A stretch of 7,788 nucleotides of DNA from Parcubacteria group bacterium CG11_big_fil_rev_8_21_14_0_20_39_22 (GTDB lineage: Bacteria > Patescibacteriota > Minisyncoccia > Phycocordibacterales > GCA-002787175), in assembly GCA_002787175.1 (NCBI GenBank), contig PCWC01000107.1, forward strand, positions 1 to 7,788, given 5' to 3'. The position numbers and the translations under genes were made by a program. This document shows, piece by piece, positions 4,947-7,788 of this stretch. The notes under the pieces were generated by a model that saw only the letters and a list, made by a program, of their open reading frames with translations, ran no database searches and was not told the origin of the DNA. How positions within the stretch are numbered: the stretch's first letter is position 1; each line of letters starts with the position of its first letter.

Positions 4947-6311
4947 CTACTTACTCAAAATTTCGATTGATTTTTGAATCCTACTTAACGCCTCTTCCCT
5001 ACCCAGAACGAAAGCTAAGGTGAAAGGATCTGGCGATTTTTCTTTTCCAGACAAAGCAATCCGAGTCGGCCACAGCACATTACCCCTACCCTCTTTCTCG
5101 ACATAATTCCATATTGAAGATTTTAAAAACTCTATATTCCAGTTTTCATCCCCTATTTCCTTCCAGGTCTCCCAAACATATTGAAGGTGCTTTTTAGCAT
5201 TTTCTTCAGTCGCATCCTTCTTCCATATCAAATCTTTTGGCTCTACATCTATACTTTCAATTATGTATGAAAACTCTCCCGACTTTGCGAGATCGGAAAT
5301 TTGAGATAAATGAGCAACTCTCTCAAGCACTATGTCCGAAAATCTGCTCATAAAAGAAGTGTCGCCTAAAACCTTCTTAAATTCCTGAACTTTCTCCAAC
5401 TCTTCTGTTACAAGCTCTCGCCTCTTATCTTCAGGTAATCTTTTGATGTATTCGCGATTTATCCAATCCAATTTTTCAATATTGAAGACCGCCCCACCCT
5501 TCTGCACCCTTGTCAGATCAAAATCTTTTATCAAATCATTAATCGAGAAAAATTCTTGATCATCTTTCGGATGCCAGCCCAAGAGAGCAAGGAAATTATT
5601 CATCGCCTCTGGCAAGTAACCTTTTTGCATATAGTGAGCTATAGAGACACTCTCCCCATGCTTCCGTTTTGATAATTTTGATTTGTCGGTTGCTAAAATA
5701 AGCGGTAGGTGAGCATATTCTGGTATTGGGGCACCTATCGCTTTTGCGATCAGAATTTGTCGCGGAGTATTTGATATATGGTCTTCACCGCGTATGATAT
5801 GAGTGATGCTCGATTCAAAATCGTCGATTACGACAGTCATATGGTATAGTGGCTCATCGACAGATCTCGCAATTACAAAATCACCAAGCTCTGACGTATC
5901 AAACGTAATCTCACCTCTTATGAGATCATTAAAAGATACTGACTCCCCAGGGTTTCTAAATCTTACCACATCAACCATTCCCTCCCCTTCCTTAGCTTTT
6001 TCGTTTGATACATAGGCTTTATTTTCATCTATTAGCTTCTTTATGTAGCCTTTGTATTTTTCGTTATTGTCCGACTGTCTTAAAAAGCCGTCGTTTTCAA
6101 GAGAAAGCCATTTAAAACCAGCCATAATATCTTCTTCGTATCGTTTCTCGCTTCTTTTTTTGTCTGTGTCTTCTATTCGGACCAGAAATAAACCCCCATT
6201 TTGTTTTGCAAATAGATAATTAAAAAGAGCCGTACGAGCGGTACCAATATGAAATAGCCCCGTTGGTGACGGCGCAATTCGAACTACTGGCTTTTTTACC
6301 ATATTTTCCAT
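4947..6311 (-). CDS. gltX: Glutamyl-tRNA synthetase (class I)
   Basis: This 454-residue enzyme charges tRNA(Glu), or also tRNA(Gln) if non-discriminating, with glutamate. The N-terminal Rossmann fold has RIAPSPTGLFHIGTARTALF, with the HIGH-type signature HIGT at residues 21-24, and RIEDTD (residues 45-50). Later come VIDDFESSITHIIRGEDHISNTPRQ and the KMSKS-type loop KLSKRKHG (residues 212-219). The region after DENKAY (residues 95-125) has no cysteines, so the structural zinc site of E. coli GluRS is absent. The C-terminal anticodon-binding part (about 300-454) is helical and slightly short for the family. An alternative ATG exists three codons later (6302), but the -10 box exactly 7 bases upstream of 6311 favours the longer start and a leaderless mRNA. 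Stop is TAG. The gene sits 39 bases after murG and 5 bases before the M23 gene. Confidence 0.95.
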   Translation of the reverse strand: MENMVKKPVVRIAPSPTGLFHIGTARTALFNYLFAKQNGGLFLVRIEDTDKKRSEKRYEEDIMAGFKWLSLENDGFLRQSDNNEKYKGYIKKLIDENKAYVSNEKAKEGEGMVDVVRFRNPGESVSFNDLIRGEITFDTSELGDFVIARSVDEPLYHMTVVIDDFESSITHIIRGEDHISNTPRQILIAKAIGAPIPEYAHLPLILATDKSKLSKRKHGESVSIAHYMQKGYLPEAMNNFLALLGWHPKDDQEFFSINDLIKDFDLTRVQKGGAVFNIEKLDWINREYIKRLPEDKRRELVTEELEKVQEFKKVLGDTSFMSRFSDIVLERVAHLSQISDLAKSGEFSYIIESIDVEPKDLIWKKDATEENAKKHLQYVWETWKEIGDENWNIEFLKSSIWNYVEKEGRGNVLWPTRIALSGKEKSPDPFTLAFVLGREEALSRIQKSIEILSK

Positions 6312-6317
6312 ACGGCT

Positions 6318-6326
6318 ATTATATCA
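6318..6326 (-). promoter_or_regulatory. Extended -10 promoter of gltX, leaderless
   Basis: On the - strand TGATATAAT is a perfect extended -10 element. Six bases (AGCCGT) separate it from the gltX ATG, the same distance as at the 94-residue gene. No good -35 box is seen 16-18 bases upstream, where the sequence is already the end of murG, which is normal for extended -10 promoters. It would let gltX and the M23 gene be expressed independently of murG. Confidence 0.65.
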
Positions 6327-6350
6327 CAACAAAGCAATCAGAAAATCGGT

Positions 6351-7478
6351 CTATTTCTCGTGCGACAATGCTATTGCCATTATTTCTCGAGAAATCTTCT
6401 CGGCAGCGTCGGGTTTTGAGAACTCTTTTGCCTGAACGGACATCCTCTGCCTAAGTTCCAAATTCTTCATAAGACGCTCGATTTCGGAAACCAATATATT
6501 GTGACTTAAATTGTTTTCTTCTATAACAATACAAGAACCAGTACGTGCATAGTTGAAAGCGTTTTTGAGCTGATCGTGACTTATCTCCTCCGGTATCGGA
6601 ATTATTATTGAAGGCAACCCCCAAAGAGCTATCTCAAATATACTTGAACCAGCTCGAGAAACAGCCAAAGACGCAGCGCTCGATGCCATTTGCATCCCGA
6701 GATCATTTAGATAATCAAAAGGCTTGTATCTGTTTTTGTAGGGACTTTTTTCAAGTATCACACTCGCTGTGGATGTAACTTCTTGAAAATTTTTCTTGCC
6801 CGTCTGGTGTATTACTTGAAAATTTTCCACAAGCTCCGGTAGCGCATCTATCAATACTTCATTTATTTTCTGCGATCCTTGAGAGCCACCAAGAAACAGA
6901 ATCACTGGAACATCTCGATCCAATCTTAGAAACTCAAAGGCTCCTTCCTGCCTTATCGGCATAATACCTTTACGAATCGGATTACCCGTGAGGGCAACTT
7001 TTTCTTCAGGAAAATATTTTGCCGCCTCTGGGTACGAGATCGCGATTCTACGAGCAAATCGTGCTGCCCAAACATTAACTCTACCCGGTGAACTATCAGA
7101 CTCGTGTATTATGACAGGAATACCGAAAATTTTAGCTGCAATAAGTGCTGGAAAACTGGCGTAACCACCTTTACCAAAAACAACATCGGGGTAAATTTTG
7201 AATACTTCCCATACCGCCTGTACAATACCTGTTCCAGTTTTTACCAGATCTAATACATTTAGTATTGATTTGTACCTCCTGCGTTTACCAGCAAAGGCGC
7301 GTTTGAAAATTATATCCTGATCGTAAAGAGCTCGAGCATTGTATTTATCCGTAGACATAAAATACAACTGAGGATCAAGTATGCGCTCCTCTTTGGCGAT
7401 ACGCCTTAGTTCTTCGGCAATGGCTATTATAGGATAAAAATGTCCACCACTTCCTCCTCCTGTAAAAAGAATCTTCAT
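6351..7478 (-). CDS. murG: MurG, lipid II synthase (GlcNAc transferase)
   Basis: This 375-residue protein transfers GlcNAc from UDP-GlcNAc to lipid I on the inner face of the membrane, giving lipid II for peptidoglycan. It is a GT-B fold enzyme with the expected motifs in order: GGGSGGH (residues 7-13), GKGGYASFP (102-110), HESDSSPGRVN (125-135; most MurG have HEQN), TGNPIR (164-169), LGGSQGS (196-202), SRAGSSIFE (274-282, donor-binding) and HDQ (301-303). The length is slightly above the E. coli protein (355, from memory). ATG 7478 opens directly with MKILFTGGGSGG, so the start is secure although no Shine-Dalgarno precedes it. The 5' leader is predicted to be the structured element at 7491-7631. 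Stop is TAG; gltX follows after 39 bases. The HESD variant is one I associate with CPR homologues. Confidence 0.95.
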   Translation of the reverse strand: MKILFTGGGSGGHFYPIIAIAEELRRIAKEERILDPQLYFMSTDKYNARALYDQDIIFKRAFAGKRRRYKSILNVLDLVKTGTGIVQAVWEVFKIYPDVVFGKGGYASFPALIAAKIFGIPVIIHESDSSPGRVNVWAARFARRIAISYPEAAKYFPEEKVALTGNPIRKGIMPIRQEGAFEFLRLDRDVPVILFLGGSQGSQKINEVLIDALPELVENFQVIHQTGKKNFQEVTSTASVILEKSPYKNRYKPFDYLNDLGMQMASSAASLAVSRAGSSIFEIALWGLPSIIIPIPEEISHDQLKNAFNYARTGSCIVIEENNLSHNILVSEIERLMKNLELRQRMSVQAKEFSKPDAAEKISREIMAIALSHEK

Positions 7479-7490
7479 AAAATTAGTTGA

Positions 7491-7631
7491 AACCTACGCA
7501 AATGGCGAACTCTTGCCCAGTCGGATGACAAGGTTTCCGCCCAACTGCGGTATTTTATCCTTCGCTCTATAAGGTATAGCACTCAGGATAAAATCCTTGT
7601 GCGCCTCGAATTTCATCCATTTGCGTAGGTT
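7491..7631 (-). repeat. Multi-branched palindromic element, copy B, in the murG leader
   Basis: The ends form a perfect 15-bp inverted repeat (7491-7505 with 7617-7631). On the - strand the order inside is as follows. GGATG (7618-7614) pairs with CATCC (7527-7523), competing with the last two pairs of the closing stem. ACAAGG (7600-7595) pairs with CCTTGT (7533-7528). ATTTTATCC (7594-7586) pairs with GGATAAAAT (7560-7552) and carries an apical CTAT-ACCTT-ATAG hairpin. Then comes CCGC-AGTTGG-GCGG (7550-7537) followed by AAACC. Near the 3' side CGACT with AGTTCG can form a small hairpin. Helix order and loop words match the element at 1898-2060. The element ends 12 bases before the murG ATG and starts at the predicted start of transcription. 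Confidence 0.7.
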
Positions 7632-7636
7632 CTATT

Positions 7637-7645
7637 ATTATAACA
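7637..7645 (-). promoter_or_regulatory. Extended -10 promoter of murG
   Basis: On the - strand TGTTATAAT is a complete extended -10 element. The expected start, 6-7 bases further (7631-7630), coincides with the first base of the closing stem of the structured element, giving a leader of about 150 bases before the murG ATG. The -35 region (ATTAAA, 17 bases upstream) is poor. Confidence 0.6.
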
Positions 7646-7681
7646 TAGGGATTGCAACATTTAATATGCAACTTGTAACAC

Positions 7682-7739
7682 AAAAGGATAATTTACAATT
7701 TCGGAGTATAGAAACTTTTCGGGGGCTATTTATCCTTTT
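7682..7739. repeat. 10-bp inverted repeat with 38-base loop
   Basis: AAAAGGATAA (7682-7691) is the exact reverse complement of 7730-7739. On the - strand the right arm contains the last codons and TAA stop of the possible partial gene at 7786-7730, and the left arm ends in a short TTTT. It could act as a weak terminator, or it may be coincidence in AT-rich sequence. Confidence 0.3.
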
Positions 7740-7786
7740 CTCAATAACCCACTAATCACTCTAAAGCGTCTATCTTTTCTCAGTCC
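7730..7786 (-). CDS. Possible 3' end of an upstream gene, cut by the window edge
   Basis: On the - strand one frame stays open from the right edge to TAA at 7732-7730, giving the 18-residue basic tail LRKDRRFRVISGLLRKG with one glycine before it. The other two - strand frames close within 20 bases. A positively charged tail would suit a membrane or nucleic-acid-binding protein, and a division or wall gene would be expected upstream of murG. The fragment is too short to identify and could be chance. Confidence 0.3.
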   Translation of the reverse strand, partial: GLRKDRRFRVISGLLRKG

Positions 7787-7788
7787 GT

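Noticed and set aside
7491..7631. A known riboswitch class or tRNA-like fold for the murG leader
   Set aside because: I could not match the loops to any class I know, and no tRNA arms such as GGTTCGAATCC are present; left as an unassigned structure.

Overview
The window looks like a piece of a small-genome, AT-rich bacterium of the Candidate Phyla Radiation (Patescibacteria, probably a Parcubacteria-type lineage). This is inferred from several things: CPR-style versions of MurG, GluRS and a DEDDh exonuclease; a short single-span membrane protein typical of that group; the absence of usable Shine-Dalgarno sites; and promoters whose -10 box sits almost directly on the start codon. No search could be run, so the lineage is an inference.

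Layout. From 1 to about 2600 the genes run on the + strand. They are a multi-span membrane protein gene broken by two compensating frameshifts (206-1141), a DEDDh 3'-5' exonuclease gene with one in-frame TGA at an expected glycine (1157-1738), and an intact secreted lysozyme/transglycosylase-like protein (2098-2571) closed by a strong intrinsic terminator. From 2935 to the right edge everything is on the - strand. In transcription order these are the possible tail of an upstream gene (7786-7730), murG (7478-6351), gltX (6311-4947), an EnvC-like M23 peptidase (4941-3562) and a 94-residue single-span membrane protein (3219-2935). MurG makes lipid II, while the M23 peptidase and the lysozyme-like protein act on the finished wall, so cell-wall metabolism is the main theme. 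gltX sits between two wall genes, 5 bp from the M23 gene.

The most interesting content is between the genes. (1) Two multi-branched palindromic elements, at 1898-2060 and 7491-7631, have little overall sequence identity. Read on the - strand they share helix order, an apical loop motif (ATACCTT), a 4-bp/6-nt-loop hairpin followed by GAA-CC, and a CTACG motif in the closing stem, with compensatory changes in several helices. I interpret them as two copies of one structured RNA or ssDNA family. The second copy begins at the predicted murG transcription start, so it would fill the murG 5' leader. (2) The spacers on both sides of the small membrane protein gene are built from degenerate tandem repeats with an exact 7-base period (CTAACAG/CCTACAA-like), which reach the stop codons of both neighbouring - strand genes. 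(3) At least two genes, gltX and the 94-residue protein, appear to be leaderless. (4) All three gene-breaking lesions lie within about 510 bases, while the rest of the window is intact.
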